Source: Yamagishiella unicocca
Lineage: Eukaryota; Chlorophyta; Chlorophyceae; Chlamydomonadales; Volvocaceae
DNA length: 64,000 nucleotides
Assembly (NCBI GenBank): GCA_003116995.1
Contig: BDSL01000006.1
Location: 1,054,001-1,118,000 of the forward strand
Direction: 5' to 3'
Shown here: positions 52,001-63,701 of the stretch, piece after piece
How positions within the stretch are numbered: the stretch's first letter is position 1
How the letters are laid out: each line of letters starts with the position of its first letter
The notes under the pieces: generated by a model
Seen by the model: only the letters and a program-made list of their open reading frames with translations
Database searches by the model: none
What the model was told of the DNA's origin: nothing
Position numbers and translations under genes: made by a program

Positions 52001-53744
52001 CCTCACCCCGCGACTCCACAGAACCGTCCCCAGTAGCGGCGCTGCCGGAGGCGGCAGCCACGCCCTGTGATGCCCTGTTCCCGTTGCCTGGCACAGCACG
52101 GTCCTGCCGCCGTTTGTCCCGGTTCAACGGCGAGTTGGCCGGTATGCCGCCAGCGCCTGCGCCCCATGCGGCGTCACGACCGGCGCTCTGGCGAGCGACA
52201 GGCGCGGGCGCCGAGGCCCGCAGGCCTCCAGGGTGGCCACGCGGGGCCAGGTCGCCGTGCCACCCGCGGAACGACAAGTGGTCGTCGTCCCCGCGTTGGT
52301 ACGGACGGTGGCCTTGCTGCTGATGCTGCGCGCCGCCCGGTGGCTGCGCTGGGCCGGACGCGGCGAAGGGTGGCGCGAAGGCAGCACCCCTGTGCTGCTG
52401 CAGCTGCGGCTCCTGGTCCTGCGCGCGCTGTCTAGCAGCCGGCGGCTGCTGCTGGCCAGGCCGGTGCGCGCCCCGCGTTTCGTGCTGGTGCTGGTGGTGC
52501 TGCTGCTGTTGCCGCATCATAGCTGGCCTGGGGGGCGACGCGGTCCTCATCTCGTGCGACGCCCGCATGGACCGACCGCCGGCCGCCGCAGCTGCGTTCG
52601 CCGAGAGCAGCAGCCGCAGGCGGTGTGGCGAGAACCCCCGGTGCAACGCCTCGAATAGCTCCTCCCGCGGCGCTGACGGTATGTGCACCGGGCTGCCCTG
52701 TCGCTGGTTGTGCAACACCGCGTAGGAGGAGCCCGATTGCGGGCGGCTGCTGCTGGGTCGGGAGCCGGAACCCAGGCCAGGAGACACGTCACGGGGTGCA
52801 CGCGGCGGGGACGGGGCGGAGGTCCGCACCGGGCTGGCGCGCATGTTGAAGGTGTGGCGCAGCGTGGATGCGGGCTCCGGCGGCTGGCGGTAGGCGTGTG
52901 GGCGGGCGGGCTGCTGACCTGAGGTGTGCGTGTACCCCGGCGAGTAGGCGTCCGCCAGGGGCATTGAGGAGCGGACGGCGTTGCTGCGTTGCTGTGGGTG
53001 ACTTGCCTGGAACTGCGAGGCCGGGTGGTAGCCCGGGGAGCGCGCGCGGGCGGGCGGGTTGTGAGGTTGTGCGGCAAAGGCTGCGGGCATCGAGGCACGT
53101 ACGGGGGCGTTGCGGTTCGTCGACGGCCAGGCTGGACCCGGCGGCGCGGCTGCATTCATGTAGCCGGGGGCTGCGCTGCGCTGCTGGCTGGCAGGGAGGC
53201 TGCCCGGCAGGGCCACGGCGGGCTGCGTGTAAGGCTGTTGCCGGGAGTTTGGTGGGGCTTGACCTAGCGGCCGCATGTCGGCTGCGGAAGGCACGGGGGC
53301 TCGCGGTCTACCGCTGTGCGGTGGTGGGCTGGCGAGCTGGTGGTGGGCCGCCGGCCAAGGCTGAGCTTGTTCCCGAAACTGTGGCCAGGCTACGCGAGCG
53401 CTAGGGCTAGGAACCCGAGCCTTCAAGCGTCTCAGTAGTTCCTCCTCCACGGCTACCGCGTCCTCCGTCAGGTCGTCATCGACGACTCCATCAATTATAT
53501 CGCCCGGCAAAGGGCCCCTTGGCGGCCAGTGCGCGGTAGGCGCATCAAACATCATGTGTGTCCTGCCAATAGGCATTGCTAGGTCGGTCATGGAGGGCTC
53601 GGGAGGCGGCGACTGAGTGGGCCAACGAGGGTCGGGGACTGACAGCGACTGCTGTACAGTCTCCATAGCCCGTTCCGCATGTAGGAACTCGTCATATAAA
53701 TTCTGCCATTCGCCCAGGACCCCCTGCTGGTCAGGGGAGGCCAT
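43044..53744 (-). CDS. Giant low-complexity protein, 3067 aa, function unknown
   Basis: Five minus-strand exons: 53744-50795, 50085-49955, 49731-49402, 49160-44804 and 44479-43044 (stop). Every junction is GT-AG and all four phases match exactly, so this is one gene rather than the two or three it first appears to be. Residues 1-983 are Pro/Ala/Gln/Ser-rich after an ordered start (GVLGEWQNLYDEFLHAERAM). Residues 984-1137 look helical: PALDIAALTEQLSHMDAASL and QVVKAAVLRLVEEALEAKRE. Exon 4 (about 1450 residues) is a long Ala/Ser/Pro/Val tail with tandem PAAPAP / LTAPPPG repeats near its end. The last exon opens with a helical block, MAELLDQLDTYRRGVERRHG and SIATQLRILHGDMSKWMHTR, then Gln/Gly/Met-rich sequence and a basic C-terminus (PKRKVRSKWGMLFGGKK). 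No enzyme domain is visible. A scaffold or centrosome/cilium-type protein is possible but unproven. Confidence 0.75.
50489..50557. repeat. 23-bp tandem repeat, 3 perfect copies
   Basis: Three identical 23-bp units starting GGCCCCGGATCGCATGTGG occur at 50489, 50512 and 50535, inside the first intron of the giant minus-strand gene. Confidence 0.92.
50641..50742. repeat. AT-rich near-palindromic duplicated island
   Basis: About 100 bp made almost only of A and T with scattered G/C, consisting of two related halves that each begin GTATACTTA (50651 and 50701) and contain CTATAGTAC/TACTATAT phrases. The second half begins and ends with GTATAC, so it can fold on itself. It stands out sharply against GC-rich surroundings. 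Confidence 0.85.
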
Positions 53745-54200
53745 TTCTACCTGTGCGGCGTAAGAGTTGACCTGCCGTGCGGACTACCGCGTATGGCCTA
53801 GAGATAGCCTGCCAAAGTTCGCATAGATGCACATCTGGTATGCTTGTAAACACATAGGGCTCGGCAAAGCTCAAGGCGAGCCGACGGAGGCAGTCACTGT
53901 AGTCTCATAACTAGAATATTGAAACCGGCCAAGTAGCAAGCGGCGAGCAGTGATTTGTAGTTTGTACGCTAATGCTAAGGCAAAGTGGTGATATCAGTGA
54001 GGACGGTATCTGTTGGTAAAGTTGAGACCTCGACGGCTCGTACACTTTTATTATAAAGAACCATGCGTTGCAAACGTTTACAACCGGACGTCAATGCATG
54101 GCTTGGTAGCGCCAGCTGCCATCTTCTGCTTGATACCGTGGCGCTAAACTTTCTGGCTGTGAACTCCTAGCGGCGCATCTGTTCTATCCTACCCTTCGAT
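53745..54200. promoter_or_regulatory. Divergent promoter region, giant gene / lipase-like gene
   Basis: A 456-bp stretch between two start codons on opposite strands. It is moderately AT-rich, with TTTATTATAAAGAA at about 54047-54060, which could serve as a TATA-like element for the plus-strand gene. No coding is visible. Confidence 0.45.
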
Positions 54201-57200
54201 ATGGCATCGCCCCCCACGCTAAGCCCAGAGCAGGAGCTTCACCTTCAGACTGCCTTTTTGCTCACATGTGCTGTCGATGCCTTTGATCCCGTCCTCGAGC
54301 TGAAGGAGAAGGTGTGACGTCCTGCTGGCTTCCTGCTGTGTGGTCAGCACAATCGCCCAACACGCCTACTGATCGATTTTTATGCGGTCTGCTGCAGCTT
54401 GAACTCCATAATTTAACTGAGTATGCCGTGTATGAGACTGGGCCGCTTCGTGCATTGCTTGCCCTATCGAGCAATGCAATCAAGTTCGGAGCCGACACAA
54501 AGAATAATAATATGCAGGTCAGAAGGGCTTGCAGGGCGAATCCGGGCATTGGGTCTTAGGTTCTCCTGGTGCGTCCGGCTGCGCACCTGCCCAGTTCTGG
54601 GCGCTCCTAAGACTCACACAGTCGTCTCTGTAGTTCACCGTCACTTTTATAGCTGGAGATACCGTGTTTTCACATGCATGGCCGCTTGTAGTAAGGTGTG
54701 TATTAGAACCCAACCAAGAACGGAAGGCACCTACCTCAGTCGTAGTCAGCTTGTGCTTGGACATGTACATGTTTTCGCACAACACGTACTGCCAAATGCG
54801 CTAAAGGGGCATCTGCAACTAGGCCGCCTCGCAGCTGGACAATTCGGTGGCGCGCCGACCCGTGGGTCAGGCGCATTGAAAAGCTGAGGAGCTGCTACAG
54901 CTTGTCGTCACTGGTCTTCTGCACAAGGCCTTTCATGCCATCTGCGCGCCCCTGTTGTGTTGCAACCGGCTCGCCGTAGAGCACGGTGCCACCCAGCCAT
55001 CAGCGCCACATCAGCACCAACAGCATGCGCAGGGCAGGGGCACAGAGTTGTTACGCGATCCCAAAGGAAACCAACACGAAATTCCGCTGGCGAGGTGGCG
55101 CGGAATGGTTGCCTCCTGCGCACCGGGTCCTAACCATCAGCCCGCAAGAGGCACCCTCTCCCCTACACACACACACACACACACACGCACACACAATCAC
55201 CCACCAGGAAGCCCTCGTGCCGACGACAGGCGCCTGCATCCGCGCCCACGCTCTACCCGCAGATCAATCCCACTGTCTTCATAGCCTTCTCCAACAGCCT
55301 GCGCCACCCGACGCACGACGTGCCGGGTCAGACATCGATGGCAAACTTCATGGCTGCGCAGCGGCAGTGCGGCTTCCCTGGAGCAGCAGGTGGGTCAGCA
55401 GGCAGGCCGGTCCGGCCGCACTGGCAGCCAGGCCGCAGCGCATCACTGGTGGCGGTGTGGTGCCTCACCCTAGGCGTAGCCTCGGTATCCACGCACCCGA
55501 ACTGCTGTCTCCACGTCAGCGTTCGGTTGCGGTACCGTTCGCGTGCTGGGACGCACACCGTTGCTCTTTGCTCGCTCGCACAATCAACTGCCTCACCCGG
55601 CGCTCCGGGTCCCGCGGCTCCTGCCCTTCTGCCCTTTCCCACAGCCTGCCACGTGCACGGGCACGCGCTAGCGGCCCTGGAGTCGGTGCCCCTGGGCATG
55701 GTGTTCAGCCTACTGGGACAGGTGGGTGTTCAGCCTACTGGGACAGGTGGGTGTTCAGCCTACTGGGACAGGTGGGTGACGCCGGGCAGTGGTGGGGGGG
55801 AGCTGGGGTGTGAGGATGGCGTGGGGCTGTGCTGGGAGGTGCTGGCCGAATGCCGGCGTGTCTGGGGGGCCGGGGGGAGGCCAGGGTGGCCCGGAGCAGT
55901 TGCCTTGGCCTGGGGCAGACGAGGGGGGAGCACGGGCTGGGGCTGCAGTGTAGGTCGCAGTGGGTGCAGGTGTGGGTCGCAGTGAGTGGCGATGTGGGTC
56001 GCAGTGAGTGATAATATGGGTCGCAGTGAGTGGCGATGTGGGTCGCAGTGAGCGGCGATGCGGGTCGCAGTGAGCGGCGATGCGGGTCGCCGTGGGTGCC
56101 GATTTGGGTCGGGTCGACGGTAAGACGGGCGTAGAGTTCGTCACCTCCCGAGCCGCCTCGGGCTCCTTGTTCATGCCTTGCACACCCCATTCGCCTCCTC
56201 CTGTGTCCCCATTCTCCGCCCTCAGGGCTACAAGCTGGTCGCCACCGGCTTCAAGTTCGGCGGCGTGGTGGCGCACCTCTTCGCAACCCGGGTGCTGCTG
56301 CAGTTGCACCAGGAGGTGCAAATGGCGAGGCAGATGGGCATCAACCTTACGATGACCCTGGCGGACAACAAGGTGGGGTGTGAGGGGAAACCCGTTGGGG
56401 CCACGGGATCGTGAGGCCCGGGGGAGGGGCTGGTGGGGTTTGGTGGGAGGCTAGGGGAAGGGGAAGGACCAGCACCGCCCGTGGTGCTGTCAGTCGTGAT
56501 AATGCTCATGCAAGCGTGCCGACGGAGAGGGTGAAGGAGAGTGAGGTCATGAGACCAACATGGCCCCTGTGCGCCGATGCGTTGCGCTGGTCCTTGAATA
56601 ACCTCACGTGAGCATCACTGCACCACCCTTGACCCTCTCTCCCCCTCCGTTGCCCTCCGTTGCCGCCCCCGCGCCCCTGGCGACGAGCAGGTGTCCAGCT
56701 TTGCCTTCGAGAGCCCCTTCTTCGCCACCTCCTCCCTCAGCCGCACCCTCTCAGCCCTGGACCTGCACCCGCAGCAGCAAATCAACCTGCACACCATCTG
56801 GCGCGCCGGCGACGCCAGCCCCGCCTTCTTCGCGGCCGCCAGCGAGCTCTTCACCGTCGCCGCGGAGGCGCGCAACGCGGCCATCGACGCCACCGCCACC
56901 GACGGCGTCGTTGAGATCGCCGCCGGCAGCTACGGCACCGAGGACCTGTCGTCGCCGGCGTCGGTGGGTCGTACACCGCAAATCGCTGCTGTGCAGGACT
57001 GGTGCCGCCATGTGGCGGACGGAGTGGATTCCTTGTCGCGCTGCCGCGCGAACGGACCGAGTCGGCTGCTGGCGAGGCCGCTGGACAGCGCGCTGCTAGG
57101 CCGGGTGTGTGCGCCGGGCGGCCTCTTCGCACCCGTCCCTGTGGCGGCGGCGCCGGGTGCTGACGCCAACGGCGGCGACGCTGCGAGCGTGAACGGCGTC

Positions 57201-58347
57201 ACCGAGAAGGTGCAGCAAGTGCGCATCTCCGAGGGCGACCCTGTCGGGCCCCGGGCGTCGCTGGCGGCCAGGACGAACAGCGCCGTCACCGGCCGGCCGC
57301 AAGTGTCCCGCCGGCGCAGCCAGGAGTCGCTGGACACGGTGGCGGCTGCGGCGGTGTTGTCAAGCGCACCGCCGTCCCCGTCGCGGTCGATGACCGCCAG
57401 GTCGAAGCGGGCGCCGCAGGCGCCGTTTGAGGCACCCGCTCGGTCGGCCGGCTCTCGCACGGCGGCGGGGGCCTCCAGGCAGCAGATCAACCGCCAGCCG
57501 GCGTGGCGTGACGGGCTGCTGCGCTTGCTGCAGGTTCGCGAGGGGAGCCTTGGGTGGGACCCTGGATGGGGTTCTGGGTCGTGCGGCGGAGCAAGGGGGG
57601 AACCTGGGAGGTCTGTTGAGGGTCAGGCAAGGCGCGCATGGGGCACGGCACCTTAGTGGCTCCGGAGGCGAGAGCATGTAGATGTCGGTGCCGGCTGGCC
57701 GCCACCCGCATACGCGCTGCTGCAGCGGCAGCCCCTGCCTGGGCCACGGCACCAAATGCCATACGTCATACCTATGCAGCTCAACTGCCCGTAGATATTT
57801 TCTGTCGCGATGCTGACGCACCCATTCTCACCTCCAGGGTCCTGTGTCCTTCCCCCCACCCACCCACCCATCCACCCACCCATCCACCCACCCACCTCGC
57901 AACCGTTCATCCCTCCACGTCCGTCCCCGCATGGGGTGCGCCTTCACTCCTCTCTTCGCCGTCCCTCTACCCCACCACGGCCTCCCTCCCTGCGCCAAGG
58001 TTATGGGTGACGGCCTGGGCGAGCGTTACGCGCCCTTCGGCCAGTTTTGGATCCTGGGCACGGTGCCCACCGAGAAGGACAAGGCCAACAACCAGCCCCC
58101 CCGCGTGGGCAGCCTGCAAGCAGTGGAGGGACCCAGGGCCATGCAGAGCAGCGCGGCGTGGCTGTCGCCCGGCAACGGCGTGGCGCTGTTCTCGCGGTGG
58201 GAGTCGGAGCTGGAGGAGCTGCAGAAGGAGCTCATGGAGGCCTTCCCCTGGGTCACATTCAGACCCAAGGTGGATGTGCGGGGCACGGCCGTTGATCGGC
58301 GCGACCTGCTGCGGGAGTCGGCGGCGCTAGACCTGGGGGCGGCTTGA
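54201..58347 (+). CDS. Class-3-lipase-like alpha/beta hydrolase protein, nucleophile apparently lost
   Basis: Firm exons: 54201-54311, 54398-54517, 54634-54690, 55263-55389, 55645-55721, 56226-56372, 56691-57533 and 58000-58347 (TGA). One exon within about 54892-55108 is less certain at both ends. The order matches lipase class 3 (Fungal_lipase fold): a beta strand near VFIAFSNSLRHPTHDV, then GYKLVATGFKFGGVVAHLFA where active enzymes read GHSLGG, then VSSFAFESPFF where they read a 'TFGxPR'-like strand. The codon at the serine position is AAG (Lys), so the usual nucleophile is missing and hydrolase activity is doubtful. After about 57000 the exon becomes an Ala/Ser/Arg-rich linker, and the final exon (RYAPFGQFWILGTVPTEKDK) returns to ordered sequence. 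A regulatory or lipid-binding pseudoenzyme is a reasonable reading. The 5' neighbour is divergent. Confidence 0.65.
55701..55775. repeat. 25-bp tandem triplication containing an exon end and splice donor
   Basis: Three perfect 25-bp units start at 55701, 55726 and 55751. Each contains GTGTTCAGCCTACTGGGACAG followed by GTGG. The first unit is the end of the coding exon 55645-55721 plus its donor; the other two lie in the intron. Confidence 0.92.
55952..56111. repeat. 22-bp tandem repeat, about 7 copies, intronic
   Basis: Degenerate 22-bp units built on GGGTCGCAGTGAGTGGCGAT run through the intron between exons 55645-55721 and 56226-56372 of the lipase-like gene. Confidence 0.88.
57857..57897. 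repeat. CCCA/CCAT simple repeat, intronic
   Basis: A run of CCCACCCA and CCATCCAC phrases precedes the last exon of the lipase-like gene and provides a long pyrimidine/A-rich tract in that intron. Confidence 0.8.
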
Positions 58348-60856
58348 GGCGAGGCGTGGGGCGCGAGGCGTGAGGCGTGAGGCGACGACGGCTCCAGGGG
58401 GGCTGGCAGCGCCGTGCGGGGCGGAGCAGCTGGAGTGTCGAGGGGGAGGCCACGGAGCCGTTGGGAGGACGGCTGTCGGCATAGCAAATGGCATGGGTTA
58501 TTCTTCATCCCAAGGCAGGACAGCAATGCAGGTTGGTTAGAAGCAGGTATGGCGCTAGCAGCATGATTTCGGCGGTGTCTGCTTGATGCAGGGCAGCGCG
58601 AGCGGCGGTTGCGGCGGTTGCTGTTGGCGTCGTAAATAAACCGACCGCGGTACGGTTACTAGAAGGCGCCTTCGGTTGCCGGCACGCCCAAGGGGACACG
58701 ACATCCCTGGGCTGCAAGGGCGCCTATGCCAACGTAGGTCATGGATAGGGGCAGCAGGCCGTAGTGCAGTGGTTTCATCTTGTTTTCTTTTACTCGTACA
58801 TGCATGCGCGCGGTACGGCCGTACCCCAGAGGTTACAGCCGTACAGGCGCGATGGCCCCCCGCAGCGCAAGGGGCGTCGTGATGTTGTACTCGCGCGCGC
58901 AGGTGCGCACCGAAACACATCCATATCGCTGCGGCAGCGGTCGTCGCCTTCATTGTAGGCTGCTGGCTGCTGTTGCAAATTCCCTGGTTGGCCGGCCAGA
59001 TAGCATTTGTGGTATCTTAACTTTGACCGGCAAGCAAGCGCCCTCGCAGGGCCTTAAGCGCCCGCGGGCGTGCGCCAAGTTGCTGCCCGCGGGCATTTGT
59101 CGGGTTGGGTTCTCGGCTCGCTGAGATCGCCACGGGGCGTTGGGAGGTTTCCAGCGGACGGTTGCTCTCTGTTGGGAGTTGTACGGCGGTCGCCCACAGG
59201 GCCGTCGCGAGGCCGTCGCACCCATGGCTGAGGACGCGGGTAGGGTGGGGTATAAATCGTCGGTGCGTACTCCGTGCCTGCTTGTCTAGAATTTGGCAGG
59301 TGGCCGCTGGGGCGCACCGCGGCTGTGTGCGTCCTTTTGGACGCGATACATTGTTTGGCGCGCAAAGCCGCCTGCACTGAGTAGGAACTCTTTCGCTCCT
59401 TCATCGAGAAGCATACACTTATGAGGCGCGCTTGATGTTATCAGTCGCGCCGGGCATCCCATGCGGCAACGCCCTGGACGCATCCGCCCAGTGTATCGGC
59501 CTGCATCGGCCAGGGCCGGTGCTGGCCGCCCCCGTGCCTGTGGGACACGTATGCGCGCACGTCCAAATGCGTGCGCTGAGGGGTGAGAGCTGTAGACACT
59601 TGGCGTTGGTAGGAATGGCGATGAACGCAGGTGGTGGCATTGCATGTTATGTAGGGGAAGGCTGCGAGGCCTTCCTTTCATTGCTCCAAGGCACAGCACG
59701 GGATGACCGTGCCCCGACATTTGGCCGCTCACTGGATTGGGCCCGGGACCGGTTCACGAGTCCTGGGTGGGGGCTGTGTTGTGCCACGTATCCATGCTGT
59801 CAGCCGTGTCGCGTGGATCCTGAATGCGACGACGGAGCACTGGCGCGTTTCAATGACACTCGACGGGGGTGACACATCGTTCGGCCCCCTACTGCTGCTG
59901 GTGTTGTCCCTGCAGACGAATCTTCCCGGACAGGATCGCGTGTCGATGCGGCGCAAGGGTTCTCGCCTTAGCAGAGGCCACATCTACCGTTTCAATGCTG
60001 TTTTAACAATCGTTCGAGCTCGGGCGGGCTCTCGACGAGCCCCACCTTCATGTGCAGAAGCTCCGGACACTGTCCCCTTCGCACGCGTTTGCAAGAGGAT
60101 TGTAACACACACGTGTTGCTACCCGTCGCTGTCATGATCGTCGTCCATACCAGCAGCAGAATCGACCTGTCGACCATACCTGGCAGCTTCAGCCAGCCAC
60201 CAGTGCGGAGAGCTGCTGGCCAAGGCCCTCTGGCCTGGAAGATACTGCCTCGACTGATCTCTCGCCAACGCGCTTTGCTCTTCGCTTACACCTCCGCCGG
60301 CTCCTGTCGCAAGAGAACGGCCGAAGAGGCCTCGTGCGCGTTCCCAGCGCCCGCACTGCTCTCCTCCCGTGGCCAGCGTTGGCTACCCGCAGGGGTCGCC
60401 CGTGCTCCCCTCCGCGCCATGCGCCTACAGGCCCCCCACACCGAACAGTAGCGTGCACGTCTACACGCCCTGAGGCACGAGGCCCGGCACGGAAGAGCCG
60501 CGAGTAAACAAAAAAACCCACAAGCGCGCGCCTGCATTGCTACGACCTCCTGCACCTGCAGTGACGCGCCACATCTTGCAGCTGTGCGCCGGCCCCCTCC
60601 GATCCCGAACTCTTGGCTGCACTCTAACGCGCGCAACATGCCGTCCCGCAGCGCTCTCGCGCCACGCCCTGACCCACTCACCCTCGCCCGTCTGCACTCA
60701 CCCACCTTCCCGGCCCGGGGTACACGACGCCCCCTTTCGCAGTACCTAGCAGCCTTCATGGACCCGTCCCACAATTTCATCTTCCCACAGCGCCGTTCGT
60801 CCCCTGCCTCCCTGTACCCGACCTACCCGTCAGCCTGCCTGCGATTTCCCGTCCCC
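58348..60856. other. Convergent gap; no gene identified
   Basis: No conserved coding is visible over 2.5 kb. GAGGCGTGAG-type short repeats follow the lipase-like stop (58348-58385). Candidate polyA signals are TGTAA at 60101-60105 (plus) and 60290-60286 (minus); the minus one is about 570 nt beyond the stop of the coiled-coil/EF-hand gene. Much of this stretch may be 3' UTR. Confidence 0.45.
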
Positions 60857-63254
60857 TCACCCCTTCCACCACAACAAGAACTCGCCAAAGGTGATCCGGC
60901 CTGTTTGCGTGGTGTCCAGCTGCGCTATCGCCTGCGACAGCTGGCTGGGGTTCAGTGGCACGCCAAGGTCCCGCAGCAGGCCTGTCGTTTGGAACGGAGC
61001 CGGAGGGCAAGGAGGGGCAGGAGCGCAGGGCAGCGTGCAATCAGTAACACGTGTTGCGGCACTGGAAACAAGAGGGCAGTATAAATCAACCTGTGGTGAC
61101 GTTCGCCGGTAGCGATGAGTCCCAGCGCCCCCATCAGTCCGCTGTGTCGGAGGCGAGGCCACCTAGCCGCAACGCAGCGGACATGAACACGACCCCCTAC
61201 CGTGAAACTTCCCGGCTTTCGGAGTGCTTTGGGCAAGCCTGGCTGCAATGATCCCCGCAGCTCAGCCTCAACCCCAACACGGATGTGAATCCCATCGGGC
61301 GGAGAGCGCTCCAGAGCTCGTAGGCTTATGTGCCCCCGAGTGCAGTATGGTGTATCTGTCTGGACGCTGAAACCGACCGGCTACGCATGGGCACGTCGGG
61401 GCCTTAACCGGAACGAGGACGCAACCCTCCACCCATTGAGCCACTCCTATCACTGCCACATACTCCTCCACCACTGCGTACCGCCCCGGCGTTTCGCCAA
61501 GGAATATGCCCCAAGGTAACTACGGCTGCCGTAGTTGCCGTAGTGGGGGCTGCCGTGCCCGCCATCCTTGCCTGCTCATCCCTCCCACACCCGTGCCCCG
61601 GCTGTTTCCGCTTTTTGCTTCAACCTCCGCGTGCCCCTGCAAGTTGCTCGTCGCTGGCGTCGGAACATTTCAACTCCCCCCCAGGCGCGCGGATTGGAGC
61701 TCCATCCACACCTACCGGCCAGCGAAAGGGTTGGTATATCGCCGACTCCGTCCGTGTCGTACATGGCGAAAGCGCGCGCCACGTCCTCCTCGGTCGGCTC
61801 CTCGTCCGGCACCGCCTCCTCCGGCGGCATCGACCCGCCGCTAGCATGAGACATGTTGGACGGCGGCCGCTCCGGCACGGGTGCAGCCACGGCGGTGACC
61901 TTCGGGCTGACGGGCTTGCCGTTAGCCATGGCCTTGCTTGTGCTGTGGATAGGAGGGGGAAGGGGGGCCCGCCGTGAGGTTTCAAATCCTTTCGGACATC
62001 ATGACAAAACCTCGATTGGTGCGGGAGGGGGAATAGGAGCGGGGTTGAGATGTCGGCCCCCCGCACGGATGCAAACTTATCATCTCTCCTTGATCCAAGT
62101 ATGCCCGAGCCCGATCAGCCGTGCCGCTCGCCTCCTTCGACTAGCGGCCGACACCGACTAGCGGCCGACACTAGATGCCGACACCATCCTCCCCTACACG
62201 ACCAGCGCCATTCTTCACCAAGCCGCACCCCGGGGTGAACCTCCCGCTGCAGGTGACGTATCCCTCGTCGCGCTTTCCCCGCACCACACGTACCTGACGC
62301 TCCCAAGCGACAGCACCGCCTCAAGCTGCTGATACGCCTTGCGCTGCTCGTACTGCTTGGACTTGAGCCGCTCAATGAGCTCCAACTCCATTTGGGCCTG
62401 TGCACGCAACACCGGGATCGCCGCAACCTCGTTTGTACGTGCAAGCAGGGTGCCAAGTAGCTGTTGAAACCCCTCCAATCCCCCCAGTACAAGTCGTGCA
62501 GCGTTGGTTCTTAATTTTGGCTCCAGTGATGCCAACCGCAGCAGCGCTGCAGCGGCACGGGCAGCAGCACGCACCAGGCGTTCAATTTCTTGCTCCTTCG
62601 CCAGCTTGGCGTCAATCTCCTCCTTAAGCCTCCGCTCGTACTCTTCCTGGGCCTACAGCATGCCAGCCAAATAAATGTTTGTCATGTATTGGGTCGCGCA
62701 TGGCACATGTGGTGCGCGGCACAAGCGTTGTTGTGATACCCTACCGCTGTGAGTTTCTGCAGCTTGAGAGTTTCAATCTTCCGCCGAGCATCCTCTTGCT
62801 GCTTGCGGATGTTGTCCTTTTGCTCCAGAGCCTCCTTGCGTGCAAGCAGCCGACTCTCAGCGAGCAGGCGCTCAATCTCCGCCCGCTCCTCCTTGGTCTT
62901 CTGCACTACGTCTAGCTTGTCCTGGTAAATCCTATTCTCCTGATCTATCCGATGTCGCAGAGCCTCCTCCTTCGCCTTCAGGTTGTCCAGCTTCTGCTCC
63001 TCCACCTGCTCTTGCAGCTCCCGGTGCCGCTGCTCTTTCTCAACCAACTTCTGCTCATTTCGCTCACGAGCTTTAATGATCTCCTTCGCCTTCTTCTTTG
63101 TTTCAACAATGCGCTTCTGAGCCCTGTCCTCCTCCTTCTGCAGCTGCCTGACACGGTTGTACAGGCGAAGCGCATCATCCTCTGCTGCCTTACGCGCCCG
63201 CTTCTCCGCTAGAATGGTGCGGGCCATGGCCGCGACAGCGTCGTCGCTAGCCAT
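60857..63254 (-). CDS. Coiled-coil protein with C-terminal degenerate EF-hand pair
   Basis: Exons 63254-62745, 62652-62294, 61942-61716 and 60981-60857 join in phase (TGA at 60859-60857). Within the second, 62574-62398 has a donor (CTG|GTGCGT) and acceptor (GCACAG) and is 177 nt, so it can be removed or kept in frame: 347 or 406 residues. Removing it keeps the heptads continuous, so I favour 347. About the first 230 residues are a charged coiled coil (KRIVETKKKAKEIIKARERN, ENRIYQDKLDVVQKTKEERA). A short Pro/Ala linker leads to an EF-hand pair: ARAFAMYDTDGVGDIPTLSL, where loop position 12 is Ser instead of Glu, and LDTTQTGRITFGEFLLWWK, where loop positions 3 and 5 are Thr. Ca2+ binding is therefore doubtful. 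The design resembles cytoskeletal or ciliary proteins; the family is not recognised. The C-terminus could extend if the GG|GTGAGG before the stop is a donor. Confidence 0.72.
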
Positions 63255-63701
63255 TTTTGGCCCCTCGGCGCCGCGGAACTCGAGAGCAAGGGAACCAGGC
63301 AACCAGAGACACTGTTGAAGCTAAGCTAAGATGTATAAATGCTGAGGCTCACCAACAACTTGACTTGCGCACTAAGTTTGCGTTAGTGACAGGTCACACA
63401 CGGGTCTTGTACAGTATTGCAATGGAAATTACTGTATATAATGTTCACAAGTAAAATAATTATTTTTTGGAAATGAGGTTTACAGTGCCATGGGGTTTCA
63501 GTTATTACGCTTCGAAGCAATTTGTACGGCGAGCAGAATTTAGGTCGTCTCACTACACATCAAACAAAGCCACAGTAGCAAGTTAGTCCGACCGGTACAA
63601 GTAAGACGACTGCCGTTATTTCAGTGAATTCTGCCGCCTCCAAGCCGCCGCCTCCTTCCCGCCACGGCACGCATAGCACATCGTTGCCTTCTGACGTAGT
63701 G
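63255..63701. promoter_or_regulatory. Divergent upstream region at the right end
   Basis: This stretch between two opposite-strand start codons is strongly AT-rich for this window, especially 63410-63560. TGTATAAATG at 63331-63340 is a TATA-like element. No coding is seen. Confidence 0.45.

Noticed and set aside
55167..55194. (AC)n microsatellite
   Set aside because: Ordinary dinucleotide repeat in an intron; not informative by itself.
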